From assembly GCF_033878955.1 (NCBI RefSeq), contig NZ_CP138858.1, forward strand, positions 1,612,001 through 1,676,000: DNA of 64,000 bases. The letters are read 5' to 3'. This DNA comes from Coraliomargarita algicola. GTDB taxonomy: Bacteria > Verrucomicrobiota > Verrucomicrobiia > Opitutales > Coraliomargaritaceae. Below, piece after piece: positions 37,625 through 47,936 of this stretch (its first letter is position 1; each line of letters starts with the position of its first letter). Position numbers and translations under genes: made by a program. Under the pieces are notes generated by a model. That model did not search any database, was not told where the DNA came from, and saw only the letters and a list, made by a program, of their open reading frames with translations.

Positions 37625-40600
37625 TTAGCCATTTAGCAAATAATCAAAGTCATGACGCGTCAGGCCAGCCTTCGCCGCCTTCGCACCTGGCTCTTCGACC
37701 AATTGCTTAAACAGCTCAGCCTTGCGAGCCTTAAGCTCCAACATGCGCGCCTCGATACTGTGCTTCATGATTAGACGCTGCACGAAAACTGAACGCGTCT
37801 GGCCGATACGGTGCGCACGGTCACTGGCTTGATTCTCCACCGCCGGGTTCCACCACGGATCGAGGTGAAAGACATAATTGGCGCGCGTCAAATTAAGACC
37901 GACACCACCAGTTTTGAGGCTGATAAAGAAGAAGGCCGGCCCTTGCCCACTCTGGAAGGATTGCACGATCTCTTTACGCTTAGCCACTGGAGTGCGTCCA
38001 TCCATACGTAAGTAATCGATGCCACGCTCTTTGGCCACTGCTTCCATTTGATCCAGTCCACCGATGAATTGGCTAAAGACCAAGGCACCGTGCCCTTCGG
38101 CATGTAGCTCTTCCAGTTTGTCCGCCATATAGCCAAACTTCGGAGCGTGTTCCGGCAGGTGCTTGCCCAATAACTCCGGACTGACGCACACTTGACGTAA
38201 GCGCAAGATCGCGGCCAGCGCTACGATGCCTGCCTGTTGCTCCGGACGATCCTCATAAGCTTCTGCCACCTCAGCTTTGACCTCCGCGACAGTGCGCGTG
38301 TAGATTTCTTTCTGCATCGGCGACATTTCCAGAAAGAGTTCATGCTCTTCCTTCTTCGGCAAATCCTTCAAAATTTTGTCCTTGGTGCGACGCAAAATAA
38401 AGGGCCGTGAACGCCCCAAAATACGATCGGGGGCTTCACGAAAGTATTCTTTGAAGGCTTTTAATGTGCCAAAAATACCAGGCACCGCAGCCGACATCAC
38501 AGAGTAAAACTCCGACGCGTTGTTTTCCACCGGCGTTCCCGTCAGACAAAGTGTGAAACGACGGTTTATATGCGCCGCCGCTTTAGTGCGAGCCGCAGAC
38601 ACGTTCTTCAGGTTGTGCGCCTCATCAAAGACAACAATCTCGAAACGGTTCCCCTCCATCGCTTCCAAATCCAATCGCACGCGATCATAAGTTGTCAAAA
38701 TCACCTGCGCATCTGACAAAGCATCATGCCAAGCTCCCTTCCTCAAGCAATCGACCACCTTCAGACTCGGAGCAAAGCGTACAAATTCTTCCTGCCAATT
38801 AAAGACCAAGCTGGGCGGCAACACAATCAACACACTGGCTCGCTTCAGATTAGGATTTTTCTCAAAATACCCCGCCAAAAAGGCGATGGTCTGTACGGTT
38901 TTTCCCAAACCCATGTCATCTGCCAAACAAGCGCCAAAGCGGTGATGGTAGAGAAAATCAATCCACGCGCAGCCCTCCTGCTGATAAGGTCGCAGATCCG
39001 CATTCAAACTCGCAGGCTTCACAAAATCGCCGACACCATTAAATTGAGATAAACTGGAAAACAGACTTTCCGCTTCTTCAGGCAAGGTCACATGCACCCC
39101 ATGCTTGCGCAACATGATCCAGTCAAGCATCTCCAAACGTGAAACTTGCAATGTATCATCCGCCGCAGCACGACTCCCATCCGGCTTCTGACGCTGTGGC
39201 CGTAAAAGTTCGGCTAACATTTCGAGTCCGCCCTCGCCCCCTTCAATCTGAGGCATAATCAAGCTACCATCCTTATCCTCGATCAAGAGTTGCCCCAAAA
39301 TAAGCTTCTGCCACTCCTCAGGTTTGATAGTGCGATCGCCACAACGAATCGAAGGGTGCAACTGAAACCAATCAATATCTGAGCCCGAAGCTCGTGTATC
39401 GACCGAGATACTGAGAGGCTCCGAGCGAATGGCCTGCTCGTTAAATTGCACTTGAACCCCCAAGGTGCGGCACACGGAAACAATTCGCTGCAGCGCCTCT
39501 GCCCCCGCCTCGGGGTGCGCCAACTCAATAGAGCCCTCCTCCAAATTAAGTAAATCCGTGCGGCTCGATGCATCACTAACGCTAAATAGCAACATCGCCA
39601 CTTTACGCAAATCCAAGCAACCACGCAACCAGCGCTGCCCATCCTCATCAGCCAGTGTCACTTGATAATCGGCATCATAGGCCTCGATCGCTTGCACCAA
39701 TTTCTCCGCGATCTCACACACGCCCACACGATAGTTAACGTCAAAAAGCTCCGGATAGTCCGATGCGTAATTTTGTAGCTCCAACTCCCCCGACGGAAGC
39801 TCCGACGACAGTACCCGGCGCAGCAGATCGCACAGGCTGCGCACACGGCGTTTTGCGCTAAGCAACTTACCGCCATAGACATGCAATGCGGGTGCTAAGA
39901 AACGCGAGACCAACTCGTAGAGCTCCACGCGACATCCATCGAAATTGAGCCAGAGGTCAAATTCAAAGGCTTCCCATTCGCCCGCCACATTTTCCATAGC
40001 AGTCAGGTCCAATTCCAGCCGAATCTGCTTCGGTTTCAGTTGGCGCGGCTTCTTTTTTGCACCATTGGCCGCAAACAAGTACGATTCGTTAGATGAATTC
40101 GGCGTTAGATTCTGTTCATTAAAGGCTTCCACCTCAAGGTCCATACGGATCGGACCTAAATTACCCGCAAGCCCCAGGCCATTTGAATCCACTCGACAGA
40201 CTCCACCTTCCGCCAACAGAACAAAAGAGCTATTAGGTATCAAGTGGACGACATCCAATTCCATGCCCACTGTATCGAGAAAACGCATACGTCGCACCAC
40301 TCGATCATCAGATAGCGTATGCTGAATTTCCAGGTGTGCAATTCCCGACTCCATCGTCAACGGGTGCGGCTCACCATCCAACATCGACAACACCGCGATC
40401 TTAGCCGCTTGAGCTTCTTCCAAAAATCGCTGCAACTGCTCTTCCGGATCATTCAAGACAAACTCCCGGGAAAGGCGAAAACCATAACTGCTGGCGAGAA
40501 CAATTCCAAATGAGGCTAGAAAGCTCTTCGGCACCGAACCCTCAATGCTGAAACCTAAATTACCATTGTTATCGACCTCCATCAGCTGAAACTCGACCGC

Positions 40601-41047
40601 CTGCTGCGGCACCTCTGTTTCACCTTGATGCCCCTCACCGCCGACATCACGGTAACCGAGCTGTTTACGTAGCTCTTGCGCATAATCGTCTGGCATCGAT
40701 TGCCCCCCGACGCTCATACCTTGCACCGAAAGAAACATCGCAGCCGCAGCCGCCACAGCATGCCTACAGCCACCATAGGTCTCCCAGTCTCCGCACTCAC
40801 ATTCGTGCACCAAACGTCCGTTGCGCACTTGTAGTCCCACTTCGTAGGCATGATGGCGACGTCCCTGCACCAACGCAGTCATACGCTTTTGCCGGCCGTC
40901 CCATTCTAAACCTTCGACAGCGAACTGACGGTAGTAAGCTAAGCCTTGATCTACAAAGCGGCGGTCACCGATGTAGTATAGCTCGCCAATATCGAGTTTT
41001 TCGAAGCCTTCCAGCCCTTCTAATTTTCCTGTAGCAGTAGTCGTCAT
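37625..41047 (-). CDS. SWIM-finger SNF2-family helicase/ATPase
   Basis: The 1140-residue protein has an N-terminal SWIM zinc finger (ECECGDWETYGGCRHAVAA), a long middle region and a C-terminal Swi2/Snf2 motor. Motor motifs are DDMGLGKTVQTIAF (I), DEAHNLKN (II), LTGTPVENN (III), SLKTGGVGLNLTRA (V) and ASDRAHRIGQTRSVFV (VI). Bacterial members of this type remodel DNA-bound proteins or RNA polymerase in transcription or repair; the precise role here is unknown. It is convergent with the RecQ gene. Confidence 0.93.
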   Translation of the reverse strand: MTTTATGKLEGLEGFEKLDIGELYYIGDRRFVDQGLAYYRQFAVEGLEWDGRQKRMTALVQGRRHHAYEVGLQVRNGRLVHECECGDWETYGGCRHAVAAAAAMFLSVQGMSVGGQSMPDDYAQELRKQLGYRDVGGEGHQGETEVPQQAVEFQLMEVDNNGNLGFSIEGSVPKSFLASFGIVLASSYGFRLSREFVLNDPEEQLQRFLEEAQAAKIAVLSMLDGEPHPLTMESGIAHLEIQHTLSDDRVVRRMRFLDTVGMELDVVHLIPNSSFVLLAEGGVCRVDSNGLGLAGNLGPIRMDLEVEAFNEQNLTPNSSNESYLFAANGAKKKPRQLKPKQIRLELDLTAMENVAGEWEAFEFDLWLNFDGCRVELYELVSRFLAPALHVYGGKLLSAKRRVRSLCDLLRRVLSSELPSGELELQNYASDYPELFDVNYRVGVCEIAEKLVQAIEAYDADYQVTLADEDGQRWLRGCLDLRKVAMLLFSVSDASSRTDLLNLEEGSIELAHPEAGAEALQRIVSVCRTLGVQVQFNEQAIRSEPLSISVDTRASGSDIDWFQLHPSIRCGDRTIKPEEWQKLILGQLLIEDKDGSLIMPQIEGGEGGLEMLAELLRPQRQKPDGSRAAADDTLQVSRLEMLDWIMLRKHGVHVTLPEEAESLFSSLSQFNGVGDFVKPASLNADLRPYQQEGCAWIDFLYHHRFGACLADDMGLGKTVQTIAFLAGYFEKNPNLKRASVLIVLPPSLVFNWQEEFVRFAPSLKVVDCLRKGAWHDALSDAQVILTTYDRVRLDLEAMEGNRFEIVVFDEAHNLKNVSAARTKAAAHINRRFTLCLTGTPVENNASEFYSVMSAAVPGIFGTLKAFKEYFREAPDRILGRSRPFILRRTKDKILKDLPKKEEHELFLEMSPMQKEIYTRTVAEVKAEVAEAYEDRPEQQAGIVALAAILRLRQVCVSPELLGKHLPEHAPKFGYMADKLEELHAEGHGALVFSQFIGGLDQMEAVAKERGIDYLRMDGRTPVAKRKEIVQSFQSGQGPAFFFISLKTGGVGLNLTRANYVFHLDPWWNPAVENQASDRAHRIGQTRSVFVQRLIMKHSIEARMLELKARKAELFKQLVEEPGAKAAKAGLTRHDFDYLLNG

Positions 41048-41160
41048 TGCAATCGTCGACTCAATACCCGAATGAAACGCAGTGACGAGCGTTAAATCAT
41101 AGAAATTATTTCAATTTGTTCGCCATCCCCTAAATCTGCCTCCAAAATCCCCTCTAAAAT

Positions 41161-42114
41161 ATGGCTAAAAAACACTACTTTATTACTGGAGGAGCCGGCT
41201 TCATAGGCTCTCATCTCGCCGAACGTATTCTAAAGGAAGGCCACCGCGTGACGATCATCGATGACTTCAATAGCTACTATGATCCAGCCATCAAACGTCA
41301 AAACATCGCAGGGATATTAGATCAAATCGAATTAATTGAAGGCGATATACGCGACGCTATTCTGGTAGAACGCAGCTTTGCAAAAGGGCAATTTGACCAT
41401 GTCATCCACATCGCCGCCCGCGCGGGCGTGCGCCCCTCGATCAAGGACCCGAAACTCTATTTCACCACTAATATCGACGGCACATTTAACCTGCTCGATG
41501 CCTGCCGTTATCATGGTGTAAAACGCTTCACCTTCGCCTCGTCCTCGTCCGTCTACGGCGTCAACAAAAAAGTCCCCTTTGCGGAGAGCGATGCCCTGGA
41601 GCGCACAATTTCCCCTTATGCCGCCACCAAACTAGCCGGCGAACAAATTTGCTCCAACTATGCCAATCTGTTTGGCATGCATTGCCAATGCCTACGCTTC
41701 TTCACTGTCTATGGCCCGCGTCAGCGCCCGGACCTGGCAATCTCCAAGTTTACCAAACACATACTCGCGGGCATACCGATTCAAAAATACGGCGACGGCA
41801 GCACCGCCCGTGACTACACTTACATCGACGATATTATCAACGGCATCATCGCAGCCTCGAACTACAATGAGGCCGACTTCGAGATCTTTAATCTCGGCGG
41901 CTCTGCCACCACCACATTGAGCGAACTCATCACCATGATCGAGGAGGCCACTGGTAAAAAAGCAATCATCGAACAGCTTCCCGACCAACCCGGCGACGTG
42001 CCCCGCACCTACGCAGATGTAAGTAAAGCTCACAAACTGCTAGGCTACGCTCCAGCGACACCGATCGCCGAAGGAATACGTAAGTATGTCGAATGGTTTA
42101 AGGCTCAGAACTAA
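41161..42114 (+). CDS. NAD-dependent nucleotide-sugar epimerase (UDP-glucuronate epimerase-like)
   Basis: The 317-residue product is an extended short-chain dehydrogenase/reductase: GGAGFIGSHLAE binds NAD, SSSVYG supplies the Ser and SPYAATKLAGE the Tyr/Lys pair. The early AARAGVRPSIKDP is typical of UDP-glucuronate 4-epimerases and related UDP-sugar epimerases. It probably makes a sugar precursor for the surface-glycan genes that follow. The substrate cannot be fixed from motifs alone. It begins the plus-strand glycan locus and is 5 bp upstream of the next gene. Confidence 0.87.
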   Translation: MAKKHYFITGGAGFIGSHLAERILKEGHRVTIIDDFNSYYDPAIKRQNIAGILDQIELIEGDIRDAILVERSFAKGQFDHVIHIAARAGVRPSIKDPKLYFTTNIDGTFNLLDACRYHGVKRFTFASSSSVYGVNKKVPFAESDALERTISPYAATKLAGEQICSNYANLFGMHCQCLRFFTVYGPRQRPDLAISKFTKHILAGIPIQKYGDGSTARDYTYIDDIINGIIAASNYNEADFEIFNLGGSATTTLSELITMIEEATGKKAIIEQLPDQPGDVPRTYADVSKAHKLLGYAPATPIAEGIRKYVEWFKAQN

Positions 42115-42119
42115 AGCTA

Positions 42120-43043
42120 GTGAGAATCGACATGCCACCAGCAAAGGTCATTTGGCAGATCTGTGACAATAAACGCGGACATGAAAACCAGAGTTCCGGT
42201 TTAATACACGCACTGTCCAAGCAAACAAAAATTGAGGCCATCCGGGTCGATATCGCCATGCATAGAGCGTCCTGGTGGCAAGTTGTGCGCGGCACATTCC
42301 CCTCAGCCTCAACGCTGCCGCAGCCCGACCTCATTATTGCGGCAGGCAGTCAAACCCACTCCAGCCTATTGGCCGCAGGCCGTGCGACGGGTGCTCCCAC
42401 CTTACTGATCATGGCGCCTCCCAAGGGCCTGACACGGTTCTTTGACCTCTGCGTCGTGCCCGCGCATGACCAACGCCAGGGCCCCAACATCATTCAAACT
42501 ACAGGCGCGATGAACACCGTCGAAGCCAGCCCCAATAAAGCCCCCAACACAGGACTCTTTCTCATCGGCGGCCCTTCACAACATCACAATTGGGACGAAG
42601 CTTCTCTGTGGAAGCAAATTTCAACGATCATAGACTCAAATTCACAGTTACAATGGAAATTGACTACGTCTCGCCGCACCCTGGAAAGCACGACGGCCCG
42701 ACTGCAGTCACTAGAAAGCAATCAGCTTGAAGTCATTCCAGTGGAACAAACGAAAGCGGACTGGCTTCCGCAACAGCTGGCACGAAGCTCCTATGTTTGG
42801 GTCACCGAAGACAGTGTCTCTATGGTATATGAAGCCCTCAGCTCCGGCGCTAAAGTAGGCCTACTGCCAGGACCACGCAAGGCCGGTGAATCCCGCATCA
42901 TCCGTGGCCTCGATGCCCTCCAACAAAGCAAGCATGTTCTAAGCTACTCCGAGGACCAGACCGACCTTACCAGTTTCAAAGCTCCCCCACCACTGAACGA
43001 AGCCGCACGCATCGCAAAAATCGTCTCCCATCGCTTCTTTTAA
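42120..43043 (+). CDS. ELM1/GtrOC1-like putative glycosyltransferase
   Basis: The frame opens with GTG at 42120; the ATG at 42132 is an alternative. The about 305-residue protein begins IWQICDNKRGHENQSSGL, the signature of the mitochondrial-fission ELM1-like family, now regarded as GT-B glycosyltransferases in bacteria. A C-terminal WVTEDSVSMVYEALSSGAKVGLLP resembles the nucleotide-sugar binding half. It follows the epimerase gene directly and likely works on the same glycan or on lipopolysaccharide. Confidence 0.78.
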   Translation: MRIDMPPAKVIWQICDNKRGHENQSSGLIHALSKQTKIEAIRVDIAMHRASWWQVVRGTFPSASTLPQPDLIIAAGSQTHSSLLAAGRATGAPTLLIMAPPKGLTRFFDLCVVPAHDQRQGPNIIQTTGAMNTVEASPNKAPNTGLFLIGGPSQHHNWDEASLWKQISTIIDSNSQLQWKLTTSRRTLESTTARLQSLESNQLEVIPVEQTKADWLPQQLARSSYVWVTEDSVSMVYEALSSGAKVGLLPGPRKAGESRIIRGLDALQQSKHVLSYSEDQTDLTSFKAPPPLNEAARIAKIVSHRFF

Positions 43044-43072
43044 CGAGGAATCCATCCTCATCTCAGGACCAG

Positions 43073-43540
43073 TCACGAAATCACGGTGGTGAAAGGATTA
43101 ATGGCTCGAATACCTTTGATTGGTTTAAAATCTTTCACTTTCTCCGTGAGCAAGAAACTGATCCCTTCCTCAAGCATGGTGCCCACGAGCTGCATATCAA
43201 AATATTGCTGCCGTCGAATCGAGTAAGTTTCACAAAGTCGAAGGGCCCGTCGTGTAATCGATAAACTTAACGGTAATACAGTCAGAAAGTCCAAGCCCGC
43301 AATCGAATCAATCTTAGTTCTAGCCAATTCTGGTGAGTCGGGTGGATTATTTTTGGGGCCAGTAAGATTGGGGTACATTTCAGCCAAATTTTGCACGGAA
43401 ACACACAGTTCCAGCCCCTCTCGAAAGCGGAGGTCGAGGACATCCCTCGCTTGTTCATGGCGATCATCTCCCGCTAAAGTCGCATAGATGAGCACATTTG
43501 TGTCCACGAGGACACGGCCCATTAAGTGCTCAGCGCTCAT
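43073..43540 (-). CDS. PIN-domain toxin (VapC-like)
   Basis: The 155-residue protein starts with VLVDTNVLIYA, the first acidic residue of a PIN ribonuclease domain; other acidic residues follow (CVSQNLAEMYPNL, YFDMQLVGTM). VapC toxins cut tRNA or other RNA in the cytoplasm. Its ATG at 43540 overlaps the antitoxin end by 11 bp; a second ATG at 43522 is possible. The pair sits inside the glycan locus on the opposite strand, which suggests insertion. Confidence 0.88.
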   Translation of the reverse strand: MSAEHLMGRVLVDTNVLIYATLAGDDRHEQARDVLDLRFREGLELCVSVQNLAEMYPNLTGPKNNPPDSPELARTKIDSIAGLDFLTVLPLSLSITRRALRLCETYSIRRQQYFDMQLVGTMLEEGISFLLTEKVKDFKPIKGIRAINPFTTVIS

Positions 43541-43739
43541 AAGTGTCGTTCCTCGAAAATTCGCCAGTAAACTGACCTGTCGAAGTCACCACAGTTGTCG
43601 ACTCAGGCTGTTCTTCTCTCAGAAGTTTTTCGATAGCGATTTCAATTACTTGGCTCCGCGAACGCTTGACTCCGCGACGATAGCGATCCACTCGTGCAAG
43701 AATATCCTGATCTATTGTAGCACTGATATGAGATTTCAT
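43530..43739 (-). CDS. Ribbon-helix-helix antitoxin (VapB-like)
   Basis: The 69-residue protein starts MKSHISATIDQDILARVD and continues SRSQVIEIAIEKLL, a ribbon-helix-helix DNA-binding fold. The tail (ESTTVVTSTGQFTGEF) would bind the PIN toxin encoded next. It should repress its own promoter and neutralise the toxin. Confidence 0.85.
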   Translation of the reverse strand: MKSHISATIDQDILARVDRYRRGVKRSRSQVIEIAIEKLLREEQPESTTVVTSTGQFTGEFSRNDTYER

Positions 43740-43912
43740 AATACCAATATGCTACTATAAATTCATAGAACGTCAATCACCGAACCAAAACCGAAAAAGC
43801 CCGCGTTGGTCATCCTCAAGCCATTGCTTTGACCTAGGACTTGACTAAGCTGTCACTCATTCATGACCTCTATCAACATCCACGCGCCAAAGTTCACTTC
43901 TCGCATCTCGCT

Positions 43913-45028
43913 ATGAAAGTCATCCAAATCTTACCAGAGCTTAACTCCGGCGGCGTCGAACGTGGGACGCTCGAAGTCGGCAAGCACCTCATAGAGAACG
44001 GCCACCAATCCATAGTAATTTCCAACGGTGGACGCCAAGTCGAGCAACTAGAGGCCGAAGGCAGCCGTCACATCACCCTGCCTGTCCACAAGAAACGCCT
44101 CAGTTCACTCAAACAAGTCAAAGTCCTCAGAAAATTATTTGAGCAAGAACAGCCCAACATCCTCCACTTGCGCTCTCGCCTGCCCGCGTGGCTGGCTTGG
44201 CTAGCTTGGCGTAAGATGGACCCACAAACGCGCCCACGCCTCATCACCACAGTGCACGGCTTTTACTCAGTCAATCTCTACTCCAAGATCATGACTCGTG
44301 GCGAGCGTGTCATCTGCGTCTCTAATAGTGTCAAAGACTACGTGCGGCACAACTATCCCGATGTGCCCGCCGAGAAACTCACCGTCATTCACCGTGGAGT
44401 CTCTCCAGAGCAATTCCCCTACGGCTTTGAGCCTGATGCAAAATGGCTGACCGAATGGCAACAAAAGTACCCACAGCTCAAAGACAAATACGTCATCACC
44501 CTCCCCGGCCGCATCACCCGCTGGAAGGGACCGCTCGATTTCATAGAAGTGCTTGCAGCCCTAAAAGCCAAAGGCATCCCCGCCCACGGTCTACTAGTGG
44601 GCGAGCCACACCCGAAAAAAATGGATTTTTTCGAGGAAGTTAAAGCGGCAATTAAGGCCTCCAGTCTAGAGCGCGACATCACTCTAGTGGGACACCGCAG
44701 CGACTTACGCGAGATCATGGCCGTCTCCAACGTTGTCGTATCCTGCTCCACCGATCCAGAGGCCTTTGGACGCGTCACACTCGAAGCACTTGCACTAGGT
44801 AAACCAGTAGCTGGCTACGCACACGGTGGAGTCGCGGAACAACTCGATGCTCTGCTCCCAGCGGGTAAGATCAATCTGGGCGATCACAGGGCCATGGTGA
44901 ATCTGCTGACCACATGGCATGCAGCCCCTCCGAGCGTAACGCAAAGACAAGAGTTCAGCCTGCAATCCATGCTAAATGCAGTCATGACGAGCTATACTGA
45001 ACTCGATAAAGCTCCACGCGAGCTGTAA
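43913..45028 (+). CDS. GT4-family glycosyltransferase
   Basis: The frame extends to a TTG at 43841, but the natural start is the ATG at 43913 (MKVIQILPELNSGGVERG, the family opening). The 371-residue GT-B enzyme has ITLPGRITRWKGPLDFIE in the hinge and EAFGRVTLEALALGKPVAG, the EX7E nucleotide-sugar site. It probably adds a sugar to a lipid-linked surface glycan on the cytoplasmic face. Donor and acceptor are unknown. Confidence 0.9.
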   Translation: MKVIQILPELNSGGVERGTLEVGKHLIENGHQSIVISNGGRQVEQLEAEGSRHITLPVHKKRLSSLKQVKVLRKLFEQEQPNILHLRSRLPAWLAWLAWRKMDPQTRPRLITTVHGFYSVNLYSKIMTRGERVICVSNSVKDYVRHNYPDVPAEKLTVIHRGVSPEQFPYGFEPDAKWLTEWQQKYPQLKDKYVITLPGRITRWKGPLDFIEVLAALKAKGIPAHGLLVGEPHPKKMDFFEEVKAAIKASSLERDITLVGHRSDLREIMAVSNVVVSCSTDPEAFGRVTLEALALGKPVAGYAHGGVAEQLDALLPAGKINLGDHRAMVNLLTTWHAAPPSVTQRQEFSLQSMLNAVMTSYTELDKAPREL

Positions 45029-45061
45029 CCAATCGCGTATTTCTGCATCCTTAAAATGCTG

Positions 45062-46102
45062 CTATGAAGCAGCAATCACGCGACGGTAAAGCGCCTCAAT
45101 ACGCGGAATGACCGCAGCCTCATAATAACGATCTCGGTAAAGTTGCAAAGCAGTCTCGGCCCGTTGATCAGCCGCAAGGCGATCATTTTCCACCGCCAAC
45201 ATCCCTTTAAATAAGTCGCCTTCGCTGCCGATTTCGACTAAAATAGCAGTGTCCGCATTCAGAACCTCCAACGGCCCTTTTGTCTTCGTACTAACGATCG
45301 GCACTCCACTCGCCATCGCTTCCAACATGACAACACCAAAGGGCTCATCCAATGAAGGAAGTACAAACAAATCGGCCATGCTTAAGGCATCCGAGACATC
45401 ATCGATCCACACGCCGAGCTCCACCTGTTGCGATAGTTTCAAGTCGGCGGCAAGTGCCAGCAAAGCCGCAAGTTCGCTGCCTTGTCCCCCAATCACCAAT
45501 TGAGCATCGATGCCGGCATCTAATAAACTGCGAAAGGCACGTAACAACACATCAAAGCCCTTCTTAGGCACATAACGACCATAAGTCAGAATCCGCAGTG
45601 GCCCTGCTGAGGCTTTTTTGACGAAATCAACGGGTTCGATTCTCGAAAAATTTGGGACAACTTCGACTCTGTCCTCCGGCCAATTCGCTTCGAGCACATG
45701 GCGTCGCTGATCCTGAGTCGTACAAAACAGTGTATGCACATACTTATAACGTGCAAGCTGCACATAATTGTGCAGCTTCGCAACGACTGGGACACCTGCT
45801 CGCTTGGCGGCTCGCCCCCCATGCCAAGCCGCTCGTTTCAACTGCGTATGCACAATCTCCGTGCCAAACTCAAGTAAGAGCTTCTCAATCTTGCGGGGAG
45901 TCAAAAAATCCCACTCTCCTCCGGCACGAACCCTGCAAAGCTCCAAATTCGGCACATTCTCCAACAAGTTTTGCTTTGAAAATTCCGCATGGCAAATCGC
46001 TTGAACTGCGTGCCCTCGCGCGGCCAGTGCCAGCGCCGTGTCCACAAACGAACGCTCCGCGCCACCAAAAGCTTTGCCCAACATTATTTGAGAAATACGC
46101 AT
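45062..46102 (-). CDS. GT4-family glycosyltransferase
   Basis: The frame is open from 46198, but MRISQIMLGKAFGGAERS at 46102 is the standard GT4 start, giving 346 residues. The C-terminal half has YGRYVPKKGFDVLLRAF and PFGVVMLEAMASGVPIVS (EX7E-type). It is convergent with the preceding GT4 gene and resembles lipopolysaccharide-core-type transferases. Substrates are unknown. Confidence 0.88.
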   Translation of the reverse strand: MRISQIMLGKAFGGAERSFVDTALALAARGHAVQAICHAEFSKQNLLENVPNLELCRVRAGGEWDFLTPRKIEKLLLEFGTEIVHTQLKRAAWHGGRAAKRAGVPVVAKLHNYVQLARYKYVHTLFCTTQDQRRHVLEANWPEDRVEVVPNFSRIEPVDFVKKASAGPLRILTYGRYVPKKGFDVLLRAFRSLLDAGIDAQLVIGGQGSELAALLALAADLKLSQQVELGVWIDDVSDALSMADLFVLPSLDEPFGVVMLEAMASGVPIVSTKTKGPLEVLNADTAILVEIGSEGDLFKGMLAVENDRLAADQRAETALQLYRDRYYEAAVIPRIEALYRRVIAAS

Positions 46103-46173
46103 GATAGCCCACCAAAAATGCTCGAAGCCACAAGTAAGACAAATACAAAATAATTCGCATCGACTCCGCTGAG

Positions 46174-47223
46174 ATGTTGAAGAAGGATCAAAAATCAATG
46201 CGCATACTACATTCAGACAATTTGATGATACGTCGCTACGGGCACACCAAGGTAGCCACCGGACGTAAGCTCTTTAACGGCATGATTCGGAATAATTGGA
46301 AGGTATATGAATTTAGCGAACGCGACATTGCCAAGTTCGAAGCACCTCTGGGCATCAAACCTCTGGGTATTCGGGCAGCCAATAGACGTTTCATTGAAAC
46401 ATTCGATAATTTCAAACCCGATGTATGCATAATCGGGCACAGTGACCTGCTGACGAACAAGACGCTACAAAGCGTAAAAAAACTCTCACCAAGCACACCC
46501 ATTATTTATCGTAACGTTGACCCCCTCTGGCGGGAACGAAACGTAAAGATGATCCACCACCGCAAAGAAGTAGTGGATGCTATATTTGTAACCACTGCCG
46601 GCGAACCACTGAAACAGTTTAAAACGAGTAACAACATCGTAGGCTACATCCCCAACCCGACGGATCCCGGCGTCGAGACCTTTGACAATTCCAAGAAAAC
46701 CGAATTTACACATGACCTGCTCTACTGCGGAAAGGGCAGTCAATCCGATGACCGTTACCAACTGCTGGTAGAACTCCACGCAGACCTGAAGAACGAGCTT
46801 CGCTTCGACACCTACGGCATCTACGGCCATCCTCCAATCTTCGGCCAAAGCTACGACGATGCACTTTCCAGTAGCAAAATGGCGCTCAACCTAAACCGTT
46901 TTGAGGATTGGCCATGGTATTCCTCCGCACGTATCTCTCAACTCATGGGCAATGGCCTCCTCACCTTTGTCTGGGACAAAGGTGATATGCGACAATTTTT
47001 CAACGATGAGCATGTCGTATTCTTTCAAGACTCCGCATCACTTAAAAAGCAAATCCGCAACTTTCACAACGATGACGCTCGTCGTCAAACTGTCGCAGGC
47101 CAGGGAAGAAAGTTCTATCATGAGGAGTTCTCCGGGCAAAAAGTAGCCAGCTACATGGTTGAAACGACACTGAATTTACCTTACTCTCACGATTACCTTT
47201 GGAAAGATGCCGTCTACCAATAA
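46174..47223 (+). CDS. CgeB-like glycosyltransferase
   Basis: The product has 349 residues (or 341 from the ATG at 46198, MRILHSDN). The C-terminal half contains SKMALNLNRFEDWPWYSSAR and a following LMGNGLLTFVWDKGD, matching the nucleotide-sugar half of CgeB/Glyco_trans_1_2 enzymes. The N-terminal half has a Rossmann-like layout. The end overlaps the first YrbL-like gene by 17 bp, so the two are co-expressed. Confidence 0.75.
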   Translation: MLKKDQKSMRILHSDNLMIRRYGHTKVATGRKLFNGMIRNNWKVYEFSERDIAKFEAPLGIKPLGIRAANRRFIETFDNFKPDVCIIGHSDLLTNKTLQSVKKLSPSTPIIYRNVDPLWRERNVKMIHHRKEVVDAIFVTTAGEPLKQFKTSNNIVGYIPNPTDPGVETFDNSKKTEFTHDLLYCGKGSQSDDRYQLLVELHADLKNELRFDTYGIYGHPPIFGQSYDDALSSSKMALNLNRFEDWPWYSSARISQLMGNGLLTFVWDKGDMRQFFNDEHVVFFQDSASLKKQIRNFHNDDARRQTVAGQGRKFYHEEFSGQKVASYMVETTLNLPYSHDYLWKDAVYQ

Positions 47224-47896
47224 GCCATTAATAGAGCTCAAAAATAAAGAGCCTTTCAGCTCAGGTGGCAATCGGCTCTGCTTTCGTCACCCTGATGACA
47301 GAGCGCGTTGCCTCAAAGTAATCCGACCAGACCGGACACCCGACATTCGTCGAGCCGAAAAAGGCTTTCCAGCTAATCTGCGTCCATTAAAAGCATTCGA
47401 TGAGAATTTGGTCGAAGAAAGTGTATTGCGCGGTCTACTGCATCGTTTCCCCAGCGAAATCAGACGACACTTACCGCAGTCTTATGGTATGATCGATACC
47501 GATCTCGGTCCCGCCCATGAGACCGATTTGATTTGTGATGCAGACGGTTTAATCTCGCAGACATTGGAACAGTACATCTGGAAATATGGAATCGATACGA
47601 CAGTCCAAACGGCCATCTCAGAATTCAAGCAGGACTGGTCGACTCGCCCCCCCAATACACGCGACCTCATCCCACATAACTTCGTCATCCACATCAACGA
47701 ATCTAAAGGCCATCTGTATCTAATTGATGGCTACGGCCGTCAACCTCGCATAAAATGGTTACAAAAGGACACCATGCCAGCTTCACGCCTTCGCCGACGC
47801 TTTGAAAACTTTGACCATCGCATCGCTCTGATCCTTGAACGCAAAGCGAACAACAACGGCCCGAAGCACCGAATAAACAATTTAAAAAGGACTTAA
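47207..47896 (+). CDS. YrbL-family kinase-fold protein, copy 1
   Basis: The 229-residue protein matches the YrbL (PhoP-regulated) family. Kinase-like landmarks are a Lys in RARCLKVIRPD, a D-x4-N pair in RDLIPHNFVI and an Asp in LYLIDGYG; these correspond to the ATP-Lys, catalytic Asp/Asn and metal Asp of aminoglycoside-phosphotransferase-type kinases. It may phosphorylate a sugar of the surface glycan or of lipid A core; this is inferred from the fold and neighbours. Its start overlaps the end of the CgeB-like gene. Confidence 0.8.
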   Translation: MPSTNKPLIELKNKEPFSSGGNRLCFRHPDDRARCLKVIRPDRTPDIRRAEKGFPANLRPLKAFDENLVEESVLRGLLHRFPSEIRRHLPQSYGMIDTDLGPAHETDLICDADGLISQTLEQYIWKYGIDTTVQTAISEFKQDWSTRPPNTRDLIPHNFVIHINESKGHLYLIDGYGRQPRIKWLQKDTMPASRLRRRFENFDHRIALILERKANNNGPKHRINNLKRT

Positions 47897-47936
47897 TCTC
47901 CTTGCTTCTGCACCGTAATTAACGGAGCCTACACAG